64,000 nt of DNA. It comes from Proteles cristata cristata (Eukaryota; Chordata; Mammalia; Carnivora; Hyaenidae). How positions within the stretch are numbered: position 1 is the first letter of the stretch; every line of letters begins with the position of its first letter. Below, piece by piece: positions 1 through 12,650 of the stretch. The stretch spans positions 248,001 to 312,000 of the forward strand of contig JAESUZ010001750.1 of NCBI GenBank assembly GCA_017311185.1, given 5' to 3'. The translations under genes were made by a program, and so were the position numbers. The notes beneath the pieces were generated by a model that ran no database searches, was not told the origin of the DNA, and saw nothing but the letters and a program-made list of their open reading frames with translations.

Positions 1-187
1 TTCGGCTCAGGTCATGATCTCACAGTTCGTGGGTTCGAGCCCCGTGTCGGGCTCTGTGCTGACAGCTAGCTCAGAGCCTGGAGCCTGTTTCAGATTCTGT
101 GTCTCCCTCTCTCTCTGACCCTCCCCTGTTCATGCTGTCTTTCTCTCTCTCAGAAATAAATAAAACATAAAAGAAGAAAAAAGAAAA
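1..187 (+). mobile_element. CanSINE (tRNA-Lys-derived), cut by window start
   Basis: It begins inside the tRNA-related part (TCAGGTCATGATCTCACAG, then GGTTCGAGCCCC, a B-box-like motif). The GGGCTCTGTGCTGACAGC middle, a CT-rich stretch and an AAATAAATAAA tail follow. The head lies outside the window. Confidence 0.9.
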
Positions 188-199
188 GTGCATGCGTTA

Positions 200-1370
200 T
201 CATGAACAACTCAATACAGTTTCACATTGTACATACACTAATATAATCTGCACCCAGATCAAGAAATAGAAACTTACCAGAATCCTAGAATCTTTGTGTC
301 TCCTACTACTTACTACTTCTTCACCTCAAAGGTAACCATTATCCTGGTTATCACATAGATTAGTGTTTTGCTTCTTTTTGAACTTTACATAAGTGTGATC
401 ATATAGTATGTTATCTCTTGAGTTTGCCCTCTTTTTGCTCAATGTTATGTTTGTGAGACCTCATCATATAGTAGTCCATTCATTTCCTTGATGAATAGAT
501 TATAATTTATTTATTCATGTTACATAGATGGACAACTGAGTTTTTTCAGTTTTGGGGCTTAATGAACATTGTTGCTGTGTACATATTTGTGCATATTTGG
601 TGCATGATTGTAGATATTCCTGCTCGGTTACACTTAGGATGAAATTGCTGGGTCATAAAGCATATACTCAGCTTTAATAGATTTTACCAAAGTTTTCCAA
701 AGTGGATTTTCTAATTGGCGCTCTTATCAGTAATGTATAAGAATTCCAGTTGCTCTACATTCTTATTAACTTGGAGTTAGTGTCAGTGATTTTTATTGAA
801 GTATATGTAGTGTTTTTTCATTGTAGTTTTAATTTGTATTTCTCTGATGAGTTTTTGTGGGCTCTAGATAATGAGTTTTTATTAGTTGTGGATATGAAAA
901 GCATTGTATCTCTTTTCATTATGTCAGCATTTTTGATATTCAGAAGTAATTTTGATAAATTCCAATAAATTATTCCGTACCTTTATGGATAGAATTTTTT
1001 CTGTTCTGTTAAAAAATTTTGTCTACTGCAAGTCAAGAAGATATTCTTATATGTAGTTATCTATAGGCTTTATTGTTTTACCATTTAGGAATGATGTGAT
1101 CTGGGGTCAAGATTCTTCTTTTTTCTTTTTTTCATATGGGAATTCAATTGATCCAGTATTATATAGATGTATATGGAAGTTTAATTGTTTCAGTATAGTT
1201 ATTTAAAAAATTACTCTTTCCCAATTGAATTACTTTTGCACCTTTGTTGAAAATCAGTTGAGCATATCTGTGTGAATCTACTTAGGAACTCTGCCCTGTT
1301 TCATTGATTTGTATATCTATCCTTACACCAATAACACATTGTCTTGATTACTGTATCTCAGAGTAAATAT
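200..1370 (-). mobile_element. Old L1 (L1M-type) 3' portion
   Basis: Degraded antisense L1 text is recognisable: TTGCTGGGTCATAAAGCA near 650, TCCAAAGTGGATTTTC near 700, TTTGTATTTCTCTGATGAG near 832 and a TTTCATTGATTTGTATATC block near 1300. No long ORF survives. The divergence suggests insertion before the carnivore radiation. Confidence 0.65.
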
Positions 1371-1394
1371 TAAAATAAAAATTATCTTGATTTT

Positions 1395-1620
1395 GTAATT
1401 CTAGTGGAAATATAAAGAGACATTCAACTTCATTAGTGATCAGAGATATGCAAATGAGGTCCCATTTTATACAATTCAATTGGCAGAAATTAAAAAGTCT
1501 GATTAAAAAGACTTTGAAGTAACAGAACCATTTATTGCTTATAAAATTGGTACAACCCACTTTGAAAAACTGTTTGGATATGTCATTTTTGTTAAATGGC
1601 AATATATATATGGACTGAAA
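1395..1620 (+). mobile_element. Old L1 ORF2/3' fragment, opposite orientation to its neighbour
   Basis: Sense L1 phrases such as ATGCAAATGAGGTCCCATTT and GGCAGAAATTAAAAAGTCTG are present in decayed form. It abuts the minus-strand L1M without a visible TSD, so it may be a separate insertion. Confidence 0.5.
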
Positions 1621-2347
1621 TCAATTATATTTATGGCATTGTTAGCGTATAGAAATGCAGTTGACTTTTTTAGATTGGTACTTGTTCAGGTATTATCTCT
1701 GAAATGAAACATTAGTATAGATATTTTTAAAAAGAAGGAAACATTTGACACATGCAAACATACATGGCCTGTTTCCTTGGAATCCCTTATGATAGTAAGA
1801 CTATGGTACTTTATTTGGTTTATGTAGAAACTAATTTTACAAAAGTAATATGATACAGTATACAGCATTTACCGTTCATACGTGAAATAGCAAAGAACAG
1901 GGAATTGCAATGTGTGTGTGTGTGTGTGTAGATATAGAAATAGAAATATATGTATCTGTATGTATATGTATTCTTTCTATTCATAAACATTATTTAGTTT
2001 GCTGTTTGGTAAAGAAGGTAACTAGTGACCTGGGTTTAGCAAATGTCTTAAAGGGTTGTCAGTTAAATTTAAGGCTGTAGAGGAAACTTGAAATTTATTT
2101 TAAATATAACTTAGTGGTATTGTGAGATCCCTACAGAGGGTAGGCTTCTTAATTATCCTGGCTTTAGCTTTTGCCTTGAGCTAGCAAAAAAAAAAAAAAA
2201 ATAGATGGAACTATAGATTTGAATTACAATGGAAAAAAAGATATTCTTTTGTGTTTTCATCAATGCTTTCATTAATAAAAAGGAATAGGACAAAAATCAT
2301 GTGGAGTATTAACTAAACCTGGTTCAGAGTTTGTCCTAATTTCAAAT
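1621..2347. other. Intronic sequence with no recognisable gene
   Basis: AT-rich sequence with the (TG)n tract and a 17-A run near 2187. I see no coding, RNA or clear repeat signal otherwise. Confidence 0.5.
1911..1929. repeat. (TG)n microsatellite
   Basis: About nine uninterrupted TG units, followed by an irregular ATAGAAATA/TATGTA tract. Confidence 0.9.
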
Positions 2348-2358
2348 AAAATATGGGC

Positions 2359-2566
2359 ATGGGGCACCTGCGTGGCTCAGTTGGTTGAGTGTTTGACTCT
2401 TAATTTCTGTTCAGGTCATGATCCCAGAGGATTGTGGGATTGAGCCCCATGTGCTGAGCATGGAGCCTGCTTAAGATTCTCTCTCTCTCTCTGTCTCTCT
2501 TCCTCCTTCTCCCTCTCCCTCCCTTTACCCCTCTCCCCTGCTTTCACTCTTTCTCTCTCTTTCTAA
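2359..2566 (+). mobile_element. CanSINE, older subtype
   Basis: The GGGGCACCTGCGTGGCTCAG head, a GTCATGATCCCAGAG segment and a long CT-rich middle are visible. It is flanked by the 11-bp TSD AAAATATGGGC (2348-2358 and 2567-2577). The tail is short and the CT tract long. Confidence 0.85.
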
Positions 2567-3120
2567 AAAATATGGGCTCACTATGAGAGAGTAGGGTTGT
2601 AGAAACAAAGTAAATAATCTATTTCATTAATAGATATTATTAAGAGATATTATTAAGAAGAGGTGGTTACAAAAGAAACCATATTGAGACTCTTTAGACT
2701 CTTATGCCCTTTCTCTGTTCATTTGTAAACATTTATTAAGTGCCTTATTTTTACCTATTTTGGGTAAATATTTGGTATCTGTATTTGGTTTTATTTTGGG
2801 CTCTAAGAGTCTAGAGATAAATAAGATGTGCCCTAGGTATTAATAGTCTACTGGGTAAATAGAACATGTAAACAGTTGTAATAATGTCTGATAAATGCCA
2901 TTGTAATGATATGTCTCAGAGGCTGTGGAAGCACATATGAAGGAGCAATAAAAAAGTGCTTCTAAACTTCCATTTTCCTTTATTTTATCATTAAATAGGG
3001 AAAGAGGAATCTCTCCCATATGAGTACAGGTGGATATGTATATAATTTATAGGAAGATGTGCTCTTTGTTTAGCTTGTCTTTTCTCATAGAGTTGCATTT
3101 CTTTCCATTTTATTTTTAAA

Positions 3121-3262
3121 AATTTAAATATTTATTGAAACTTATTGAAACTTTTGTATAGGCCAGGCTCTGTTCTAAGGCCAGGCTCTGTTCGAAGTCA
3201 ACTATAGACAAGGTTTTCCCTTTTAGTGGGAAGACAGGTAGTAAGTAAATGACTTAATTCTT
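3121..3262 (+). repeat. Ancient interspersed repeat remnant with 18-bp tandem duplication
   Basis: The TTTATTGAAAC...GCCAGGCTCTGTTCTAAG phrase resembles an old mammalian repeat. GGCCAGGCTCTGTTCTAA at 3161-3178 is followed directly by GGCCAGGCTCTGTTCGAA at 3179-3196, a tandem copy with one mismatch. The young L1 at 3263 interrupts it. Confidence 0.5.
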
Positions 3263-4905
3263 TATTTTTTTATTTTTTTTTATTTTTTACAAATAGTTTA
3301 TTGTCAAATTAGTTTCCACATAACACCCAGTGCTCATCCCCACAAGTGCCCTCCTCCATGCCCCCCCTCCTCCCCCCCACATCCACCAGTCCTCAGTTTT
3401 TGTCAGCATTCAAGAGTCTCTCATGGTTTGCCTCTCCCCCTTTTCCCCACCATTTCCCCCTTCTTCTCCCCCTTGGTCCTCTGTTAAGCTCCTCCTAATC
3501 CTCCTATACGTGCACACATATGATAGTTGTCTTTCTCTGCCTGACTTATTTCGCTCAGCATAACACCCTCAAGGTCCATCCATGTTGCTACACATGGCCA
3601 GATTTCATTGTTTCTCATTGCCATGTAGTATTCCATGGTATAGATAAACCACATCTTCTTGATCCATTCATCTGTTGATGGACACTTAGGCTCTTTCCAT
3701 GTTTTAGCTATTGTGGAGAGTGCTGCTATGAACATTGGGGTACATGTGCTCCTATGCCTCAGCATTTCTGTATCCCTTGGGTAAATTCCTAGCAGTGCTA
3801 TTGCTGGGTCATAGGGGAGTTCTATTGTTAGTTTCCTTAGGAACCTCCACACTGTTTTCCAGAGGGGCTGTACCAGTTTACATTCCCACCAACAGTGTAG
3901 GAGGGTGCCCGTTTCTCCACATCCTCGCCAGCATCTAGAGTTCTCTGATTGACTCATTTTAGCCACTCTGACTGGCGTGAGGTGGTATCTCAGTGTGGTT
4001 TTGATTTGTATTTCCCTGATGAGGAGCGATGCTGAGCATCGTTTCATGTGTCTGTTGGCCATCTGGATGTCCTCTTTGGAGAAGTGTCTGTTCATATCTT
4101 CTGCCCATTTCTTCACTGGGTTGTTTGTTTTTCGGGCGTGTAGTTTGGTGAGTTCCTTGTAGATTCTGGATATCAACCCTTTATCTGATATGTCATTTGC
4201 AACTATCTTTTCCCATTCCGTTGGTTGCCTATTAATTTTCTGGGTTGTTTCCTTGGCTGTGCAGAAGCTTTTAATCTTGAGGAGGTCCCAACAGTTTATT
4301 TTTGCTCTTGATTCCCTTGCTTTTGGGGATGTGTCAAGTAAGAAGTTGCTGCGGTGGAGGTCAAGGAGGTTGTTTCCTGCTTTCTCCTCTAGGGTGTTGA
4401 TAGTTTCCTGTCTCACGTTCAGGTCCTTTATCCATTTGAGTTTATTTTTGTGCATGGTGTGAGAAAATGATCTAGTTTCATTCTTCTGCATGTTGCTGTC
4501 CAGTTCTCCCAACACCATCTGTTAAAAAGGCTGTCTTTTTTCCATTGGATATTCTTTCCTGCTTTGTCAAAGATCAGTTGGCTGTATACTTTTGGGTCCA
4601 CTTCTGAGTTCTCAATTCTGTTCCATTGGTCTATGGGTCTGTTTTTGTGCCAATACCATACTGTCTTGATGATGACAGCTTTGTAGTAGAGGCTAAAGTC
4701 TGGGATGGTGATCCCTCCCATTTTGGTTTTATTTTTCAGGATTACTTTGGCTATTCGGGGTCTTTTGTGGTTCCATACAAATTTTTGGATAGTTTGTTCT
4801 AGTTTTGAGAAGTATGCTGGTGCAATTTTGATTGGAATTGCATTGAATGTGTAGAGTGCCTTAGGTAGCAATGACATCTTAACTATATTTATTCTTCCTA
4901 TCCAT
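3263..4905 (-). mobile_element. Young felid L1, 5'-truncated
   Basis: It is bounded by a perfect 19-bp TSD, AGTAAATGACTTAATTCTT, at 3244-3262 and 4906-4924. In L1 sense (minus strand) it runs from the late RT region of ORF2 through the Cys-rich C-terminus and 3' UTR to an AATAAA and an A-rich tail near 3265-3300. The 3' UTR holds a G-rich tract, seen as C-runs at 3360-3380. ORF2 is readable in two pieces (4877-4428 and 4518-3484) because one T is missing in TCCATTTGAG near 4434. The perfect TSD and low divergence from the other young copies indicate a recent insertion. Confidence 0.95.
3484..4877 (-). pseudogene. L1 ORF2 C-terminal remnant (RT thumb and Cys-rich domain)
   Basis: The upstream piece begins [17 protein letters not shown] and carries [11 protein letters not shown], typical of the L1 ORF2 region after the RT core. 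The downstream piece holds the Cys motif C-x3-C-x7-H-x4-C and ends IGGLGGA. A single-base deletion near 4434 separates the frames. Unlike the copies at 22.8 and 59.5 kb, this copy keeps the intact TPCTKINS reading just before that point. It is non-functional because of 5' truncation. Confidence 0.9.
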
Positions 4906-5036
4906 AGTAAATGACTTAATTCTTAAAGGGTATCAGATTCTTTTTCCTTTGAAAACTTAAACATAGTTTTCTCATGCAAACACTCACTGCTTTATCTTAA
5001 TACATATTCATTTTTAGATTCCTAGTTGAAATATTG

Positions 5037-5368
5037 TTGACCTTGAACAATGTAGGAGTTAGGGATGCTGACCCTCATGCAGTCAAAAACTCACATATAA
5101 CTTTTGACTTCCCCAGCACTTAGCTACTAACACCTTTCTGTTGACCAGAAGCCTTACTGATAACATAAACCATTGATTAACACATATTTTATATGTTATG
5201 TGTATCATATGCTATATTCTTACAATAAAGTAAACTAGAGAAAGCAAAGTGTTACTAAGAATATTGTAGGGAAGAGAAAATATCTTAAAGTACTGTACTG
5301 TATTTACAAAAAAAAATCCACATGTAAGTGGACCAATGCAATTCAAACCTTTGTTGTTCAAAGGTCAG
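5037..5368. mobile_element. Non-autonomous DNA transposon, Tigger/MER-like
   Basis: It starts TTGACCTTGAACAA and ends TTGTTCAAAGGTCA, forming imperfect terminal inverted repeats over about 330 bp. Internal phrases such as CATATAACTTTTGACT and TTACAATAAAGTAAACTAGAG match a mammalian pogo/Tigger-derived MER family as I remember it. The exact family name is not certain. It has no coding capacity. Confidence 0.65.
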
Positions 5369-7825
5369 TTGTAAAATAAATAAAAAGTATGGTTTCCTTA
5401 AGGTATAAAGGGATAATTAATTTGAGATTTCAAGAGTGTTCAGAGAAAGATTAAAGTTCACCATTTTTGTATACAACATTTTGCCTACACAGGTGTAGCA
5501 TAGCACTAACCCATATACTTTGGTATGAATTATCTGGAATGTGCAGTTTAGTACCAACAGCCTTGGCAGTTATTACTACCAGAGCCAGCAGTTGGAAACA
5601 TGTACCATAGTCTTCATGTTGATGTATGTTAAGTGGAAAACGGCTTGCAAATTTGTTGGAATCCTGCCTCTGCTAAAATACTTCCCCAACTATTTTTAAT
5701 TGTGAGCCTCCACCAAGACTTCTATGAGCCAATTGGAGGGCTAGGAAGATTAATGAGGAGATTTCAGAATCCACTAGGGCCCTCTAACTATAGCTTTCCT
5801 TCCCAAATATGGGGCTATGGAATTTTATACTAAAATAAATGCTATGCTATCTAGTCTATTAATGCAGAGCCTCCCAACTTTATATTTGTAAAATTTAGGC
5901 CAGCAGCAGCTGACAGCTTTCCTCAGTTTGTATGGTTCATGAGTATTTCTAGCAGGATAGGTAAAATGGCTAGTGACTAGGGAGGGACTGTCCTCTCCCT
6001 GGTGAGAAATAAATGTTTTTATTGAAAAATGCACATGTTTGTTATGTGCATAATATATGTATTCACGGTATTTAAACAATTTATCCCTCTTTGTACCTTT
6101 TTATAGTTCTTCATTATAATGATTTCCAACATCCTAGGTTTATAGACTTTTCCCAGTGGGAATTAGAGATCAAGACTTACTATCATCCATATTAATCAGA
6201 GAAAATGATTACTTCTGGAAACGATTATTCCTGGAAAATGGTATCTTGAAAGTGTAATTAATCTTTCTATCAGTATACTTGGGTGCCTAAACAACAAATG
6301 CCATTATAGAATTTCCAATACTGAACCTTTAAAATGTTACCTATTGCCTCCCTGATTATTTAGTCTATTTTTTATTTTTGTATAGGGGAAAAATTGTGTC
6401 CTACAGAAAATAGAGATTTAAATTTTTCTGGTGTCATTTTTAGGTCAGCTGTGTTGAAAGATCTTATCTTTTGAAGCTCAACTGTATTGAAAATTTCTTT
6501 ATAAAAGAAAATAGCAGTGAATTTTTAGTTAATTGTCCCCAAGGAACAGGTCAGCTCCATCTTCTCTGCTCAACAACATTGCAGTTAGGGCTTAGATAAA
6601 ATGTTTGGTATTTACCACCAATTACTCACAGCCTATATATGGTTTCAAATGCAACAGCTGTTGCCTCATTATTTCCATCTATTGCTATGTTGATGTTGTG
6701 TATATTTAACTGTTATTATATCTCAAAAGTGTTCTTAGATAAGCATAAAGTCACAAATACAATAATCTTTCTACCAAATACATTGTGTTTGAGGAGATGC
6801 AGTTCATTCTTCATTTGAAAGGGGATGATGAACTCTTGTTCTAACACATTTTAACATGCATGCATGGTGTCTTGTAGCTGGCAGAATGTTTATGGAAACA
6901 CTTCTATTGAAGACTGATGAGCTAATTAGCTACATTGCTTGTAAACTACTAATTGCTGTAACACACTCAACATGGCATCCCTTAGTGTTCACTTGAAAAA
7001 TCTGCAGCAGACTTTTCTTATAGTGCATTTGATATTCTCAGCAAACTCTTCAGTGTTGCCCATCTTGAAGTGTTGTGTGGGCATTTGCGAAGTACTTGAT
7101 GTGTATGTGCAGCTGTCTCATTTTCAGTTACCTGATAAGTTGGACCTATGACATATAGACAAGCTGATTTGAGAAAATAATTGCAATATCTTTTGAAAGT
7201 AAGAGGTATTCTGTAAGTCACATGCCATTTACTCTGATGTATAACTCAGAGGTAAGAGTAAAGATTTAACACACATTAACAGATTTATTTTTAAGTGAGG
7301 AGCCCTAAAGCTAAAATATGAACTGAGTCTGAAATCAAAGGTGTGATGCATAGATTATCCATTACTTTGTTTTCCTTCATGGCTAAAGAGATGGCAGTAC
7401 TCTGTAATCATTTAATAAGTATGTGCAAAGGTAACAGAGTAGGTGATCTGAAATATATCATTATAGATGCTTAGTCTGAACATTATTATTTTGTGGCATA
7501 TTTTAGTGTTAAAGAGGGCATTAAGCTGTTGACAATTTCTCTTCATCAGGAACAGTAACTATTAGAATTTCTGTCCTTGATTCTTCTCATCTCCTTTTTT
7601 AGTTTTAAAGAAAGTGGTGTTCTTTTTTAGTCTTTAAAAGTTTTCAATCTTTACTTGGATCTTGGTATAGCTCTTCTCTTCTTTTGAGGGACATTTCTTC
7701 TATAATTATCTTTTTCTTTTTCTAGCCTGTTCATTCATATGACTTTTCACTGGTTCTTTGATCACACATACTAGCTTGTCCATGCTTGACAATTGGCAAA
7801 TGAAAATTCCATTTCCTGATGAACC
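5369..7825. other. Intronic sequence with no recognisable gene
   Basis: About 2.4 kb of AT-rich, mostly unique sequence. Short ORFs here (at most 84 codons) show no family features. I saw no clear repeat or RNA gene. Confidence 0.5.
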
Positions 7826-8455
7826 TAGTGGGTATTATTCTAAGTGAAAAAAAGTCACTGAGAAAGGCAAATGCTATATGATTTCATTCATATGTGAAAT
7901 CTAAAAAACAAAACAAACAAGTAAACTAACAAACAAAAAGGAGAATCAGATCTATAAATACAGAGAACAAACTGATGATTGCCAGAGGGATGGGGGAGAG
8001 GAATGAGCTAAATGGGTGGCAAGAGTGGGAGATACAGACTTCTAGATATAGAATGAATAAGTCATGGGAGGGGTGCCCTGATGGCTCTGTTGGTTAAGTT
8101 TCCAACTTCGTCTCAGACCATGACCTCACAGTTCATGTGTTCAAGCCCCGCATTGGGCTCTGTGCTGACAGCTCTGAGCTGGGAGCCTGCTTTGGATTCT
8201 GTGTCTCCCTCTCTCTCTGCCCCTCCTCTGCTCATTCTGTCTCTCAAAAATGAATAAACATTAAAAAATAAAAAATAAATCATGGGAATAAAAGGCACAT
8301 CCTAGAGAATATAGTCAATGATGTTGTAATAACATTGTATGGTGACAGATGTGATAAGCTAGCATAGCATAACGTATGTTGAATCACTATGTTGTACACC
8401 TGAGACTAATGTAATGTAATGTGTCAACCATACTCAAAAAACTTCAATTTCCTTT
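7826..8455 (+). mobile_element. Older L1 3' end (L1MA-like), split by a SINE
   Basis: It contains sense L1 3' phrases: ATATGATTTCATTCATATG, AGAACAAACTGATGATTGCC, then after the SINE GAATCACTATGTTGTACACC. Insertion of the CanSINE at 8070 splits it. Confidence 0.75.
8070..8273 (+). mobile_element. CanSINE nested in older L1
   Basis: Head GGGTGCCCTGATGGCTCTG, B-box-like GTTCAAGCCCC and an AAAATGAATAAACATT tail. The TSD AATAAGTCATGGGA (8056-8069) is repeated as AATAAATCATGGGA (8274-8287), one mismatch. Confidence 0.88.
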
Positions 8456-8465
8456 ATTACACTCT

Positions 8466-8489
8466 TTTAAATTTTTTCATTTATTTATT

Positions 8490-8528
<39 letters not shown>

Positions 8529-8661
8529 TAGAGATTTCCAAGCAGGCTCCCTGCTGTCAGTGCAGAGCCCAATGTGGGCTCAATCCCACCAACCGTGAGA
8601 TCATGACCTGAGCCAAAATCAAGAGTTGGACACTTAACCGACTGAGCCACCCAGGTGCCCC
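8466..8661 (-). mobile_element. CanSINE
   Basis: Reverse orientation: a TTTATTTATTTTTGAGAGAG tail side, a long (GA)n, then GCAGAGCCCAATGTGGGCTC, GAGATCATGACCTGAGCC and CACCCAGGTGCCCC at the head. No convincing TSD. Confidence 0.88.
8493..8524. repeat. (GA)n microsatellite inside a SINE
   Basis: About 15 GA units that expand the CT-rich middle of the minus-strand CanSINE. It is a likely length-polymorphic site. Confidence 0.9.
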
Positions 8662-9534
8662 AGTCCATTCTCTTAAACTGTGAATCCTGTTTCACCTTTT
8701 CTGTTCTTCTTTGGTTTATTTGTTGTTTTCCCCTTCATTTCAGGATGTTATACAGTAAATTTTCTTATTCTCTACACCTTCCTTATCTTTCCTCATTCAC
8801 ATTCTCTTGTCTCCTATGATTTTCATTCTTGAGAATGTTTGATGCCCAACATAGAAGTTGAAATGCTACTTCCTTCTTCCCCAGTGAGAAGTGATATACA
8901 CTGTAGTCAACACTGCTCTAACCATTTAGTAGGTAGTTCCACTTAGCTATTTTAGTATTACCTTACATTTATGTATAAACTGAACTCAACATCTTCTTTC
9001 ACAAGCCCTTTACAAACTTTTATATCTCTGGTATCATCTGACTTGAACTCTCACCACCTTTGAGACAGTTGTTTATTTTCTTCTTTCTAAAATACTCTGT
9101 TTCCTTGAATAATAGAGAAACATGCAGTTCTCATTTTCCCTCTTTATCTCTTTGTCTACTTCCTCTCTAGCTCCTTTTTGGTTCATCTTTTTCTAAATGT
9201 GCATATAATGTTGGAAACTCTCAAAGCCTGAGCATTGCATAGAATGCATGGAAAGCAAATGCGAAACCATTTTGTAATGAAAGATTTGTAGTAGACCTTG
9301 GAGATCCTTGAATAGCAAGATAAGAATGCTGGAGCATGGAAGGAAATTTTTGAGTCAAGACTGACAGGACTAGGTCCGTGCTTTAGGAAGATTTATCTGG
9401 CATTATTATATAGAAGATAGAGAGGTTACATCTTCATGTTGCCTTCTAGTGAAGATAAAAAGACAACTGTAATAATATTAGTGTTTATGTATCTTGACAT
9501 AATGTATATAAAGCATTGATTATAGTAGTGGGCA

Positions 9535-9675
9535 TAGATGTTAATCCTCACTGTACCTCTGTGAAGTAGCTACTATTGTTATTTTTATTGTGTAGTTGAG
9601 GAGAGTTGAATCTAGAAAGAACATATGACTTGCCTGAGGTCACCCAGTTAGTTGTCAGAGTTGGGACTCCTTTCA
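9535..9675 (+). repeat. MIR SINE remnant
   Basis: TTAATCCTCACTGTACCTCTGTGAAGTAG, TAGTTGAGGAGAGTTGAA, GACTTGCCTGAGGTCACCC and GTCAGAGTTGGGACTCC follow the order of the ancient mammalian MIR consensus. Confidence 0.8.
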
Positions 9676-10420
9676 TGACGCTATATTTAATAAGTACTTG
9701 TTGACTGTTTGGTAATTGTATATAGCCATTTCCCTTTGTTTCCACTGTCATTTAATATATGTTAGTCTTATCCCACCAACTTTCTTTGGAATTGCTTGAG
9801 AATGATGCTCTAGGGCAGCCTCAAGCTGTGCTCTTTGGAAACTAGTGTTCCTGGAGATGCTAAGAGCTCTTCTGTGAGAAAAAGCAGTTAAATAAATTTA
9901 TAGAACTCTGGATTAAAAATTTTAAATGGGGTTCTTTACCAGAGAATTTCTCAGTTAATGCATTTAAAATGCTAAGTTGTATTACAAATCTCCAAGAGGG
10001 GAATTGGTTATAATCTATATTGATAGGTTGATTTCCCTAGAAGTAGCACCTAAGATAAGGATTCTTGTACAGATGATTTACAGAAGGAGTCCTGTGTGAA
10101 ACCTATGAGGAGTTGAAGGAATCAGAATAGGGTGGGGAAGACACTGAGCAAAACTGAGCTAAAGCTGTACTGAAGTATGGCAAATATTAGCCCAAGGTAG
10201 CTACTGACCACTTGAAAATTGGCTGAAGATCTGAACTGTAAATTTTACTTAATTATAGTTTAAAACTTAAAGGAACATATACTTTATCAGTTACTAGAAA
10301 ACTTTGAAATATAGGTATGTGAATCTGCTCTTTCAACTGTAAATTTGCTGAAATCTAAAGATAGATCAAATATTTGTCATAAAATTTAGTATTTGAATTG
10401 AAATTTAAGAGTAAAGTATA

Positions 10421-10777
10421 GATGGAATACTACATGGCCATGAGAAAGAATGAAATCTGGCCATGTGTAGCAACATGGATGGAACTTGAGGGTGTTATGC
10501 TGAGTGAAATAAGTAAGGCAGAGAAGGACTAATACCATATGTTTGCACGTATAGGAGGATTAGGAGGAACTTAACGGAGGACCATCGGGGAGAAGAAGGG
10601 GGAAATAGTGGGGCAGAGGGAGAGAGGCAAACCATAAGAGACTCTTGAGTACTGAGAACAAATTGAGGACTGATGGGGAGGGGGGTGATGGGCATGGAGG
10701 AGGGCACTTGTGGGGATGAGCACCGGGTGTTATATGGAAACTAACTTGACAATAAACTATTTGTGAAAAAAAAAAGA
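10421..10777 (+). mobile_element. L1 3' end, severely 5'-truncated
   Basis: Sense 3' end from TACTACATGGCCATGAG through ATACCATATGTTTGCACG, the purine-rich 3' UTR, CAATAAACTATTTGTG and an A10 tail. TSD GAGTAAAGTATA (10409-10420) versus GAGTAAAGTGTA (10778-10789). Slightly more divergent than the copies at 3.3 and 21.6 kb. Confidence 0.92.
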
Positions 10778-10789
10778 GAGTAAAGTGTA

Positions 10790-12064
10790 TAATAGATTTC
10801 AAAGACAGTATGAAAAACATATAATTAATTTCCCAATAAGTTGTATACTAATAGCATGTTGAAATGATGTATTTTAAATATTTGGTAAAACGATATAATT
10901 TAAAAATTCATTTTATCTATTTCTTTTTATATTTTCAATTTAAAACATGTTTATTACTATTAATACTTTAAAGACTGTGCATTCTAAAATATTTTAAATT
11001 GTATGTGTGGCTCACATTAATTATCTGTTGGACAGTGCTGATCTGAAATCTATCTCTTCCTGATCTCACAGAGAGCTCTGGAGAATGAATGTCTCCCTTT
11101 GAGGCAAGAGAGCCAAGCTTTTGTTTTTCAGCATCAGTTAGTCCCTGGCTAGTGTCCATTCTTACTTCTCTTTACCCCCCTCATGACTCTAGGCACAGTG
11201 CAGTTTTGAATATTTGGGAGATTGTTTCATAAACTTGCCCACAAATCTGCTATGTGCTATGCTGGATTTGATTGAAGACCACCATATAGTTAAGAAGTCT
11301 TAAAGGATGGAAGTCACTAAACTCCGGTGATTTTCCATTCCCTAGAATATCTCATAACTCTTAAAAAAATAATTTCAGAAACATTTGTTAAAAACTGGAA
11401 AGAAGATAAAGCATTGACATGTGAAATGAAGACAGAATGTTAGGTTATGGACTAAAGAAATCAGCTGTTAGATAAGGAACTCTAGTGGTAGGTTTTTTTG
11501 GTTTGTTTTTTGTTTTTTGGTTGTTTTTTTTTTTTTTTTTTTTTTGCTTTTTGCTGGCTACTTAATATATTAGCCAAACTAAATACATATTGTACTCTGT
11601 ATCAAATATTTAGAATCACATTTTAAAAAGGTGTGATTTCTGAATTCAAAGAGCTTAAAGTAATGAGACTTAATTTTAGGAAATTAAATTAGATACTTAG
11701 AAGAGATGAATAAGTTCAAGATGTTATAGTACTTTAATATGAAAGTGTTGAAAGCACATAATATGGTGAAATGATGAGAATGAAGAGACAATAATTGTTT
11801 CAGGAGAAGTTGAACTTTGACTCAGATCTCTAAAAATTTTAGAGAAAAATATGTATATCCTAGAACATCAAATAATGTGGGAGAGTTGATGATGAAAAAC
11901 AACAATCTCTCCTGTTCTGCTCCTTGCTACCTTCAGTTCCACACCCCACAGAAAATCTTTATTTCAAGTTCCATACCCTGGAAGAAGTCTTTTTGATTTT
12001 CTATATTCTGATCTAACTTTAAGTTTTATGCTTTTAATTCTTTTCTTTTACTTGTCAACTTAAG
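10790..12064. other. Intronic sequence with no recognisable gene
   Basis: AT-rich sequence with a long poly-T (about 11526-11545) and no identified repeat family or coding signal. Confidence 0.5.
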
Positions 12065-12079
12065 ATATTATCCATTTAT

Positions 12080-12280
12080 GGGGCACCTGGGTGGCTCAGT
12101 TGGTTAAGTGTCGGACTTTGACTCAGGTCATGATTTCACAGTTTGTGGGTTTGAGCCCCACGTTGGGCTCTGTGCTGACAGCTCAGAGCCTGGAGCCTGC
12201 TTTGGACTCTTTGTCTCCCTCTCTCTCTGCCCCTCCCCTGCTCATGCTCTGTCTCAAAAATAAATAAATAGTAAAAAAAT
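12080..12280 (+). mobile_element. CanSINE
   Basis: Head GGGGCACCTGGGTGGCTCAG, the internal promoter region, and an AAAATAAATAAATAGT tail. Perfect 15-bp TSD ATATTATCCATTTAT at 12065-12079 and 12281-12295. Confidence 0.95.
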
Positions 12281-12650
12281 ATATTATCCATTTATTTCCT
12301 ATTATGAAATATGGAAATTTGTTCATCTGTATTACCGATTTACCCTTTCTTCCTTCCAATGATTTTTTTTCCTTTTTTTTCAAATTTTTATTTAAATTCT
12401 AGTTAGTTGACATACAGTGTTTTATTTGTTTCAGGATTTGAATTCGGTGATTTATCACTTACATCCAGCACCCAGTGCTAATCATAACAAATGCCCTCCT
12501 TAATATCCATCACCTACCCATCTCCCATCAACCCTCAGTTTGTTCTGTCTTAAGAGTTTTATACTTTGTTTCTCTCTCTCTTGTTTTTTCCATGTCCCAT
12601 TTATTCATCTGTTTTGTTTCTTAATTTCCACATATAAGTGAAATCATATG

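Noticed and set aside
10968..11159. 63-codon ORF as a processed pseudogene
   Set aside because: No recognisable protein family, no A-tail and no TSD around it.
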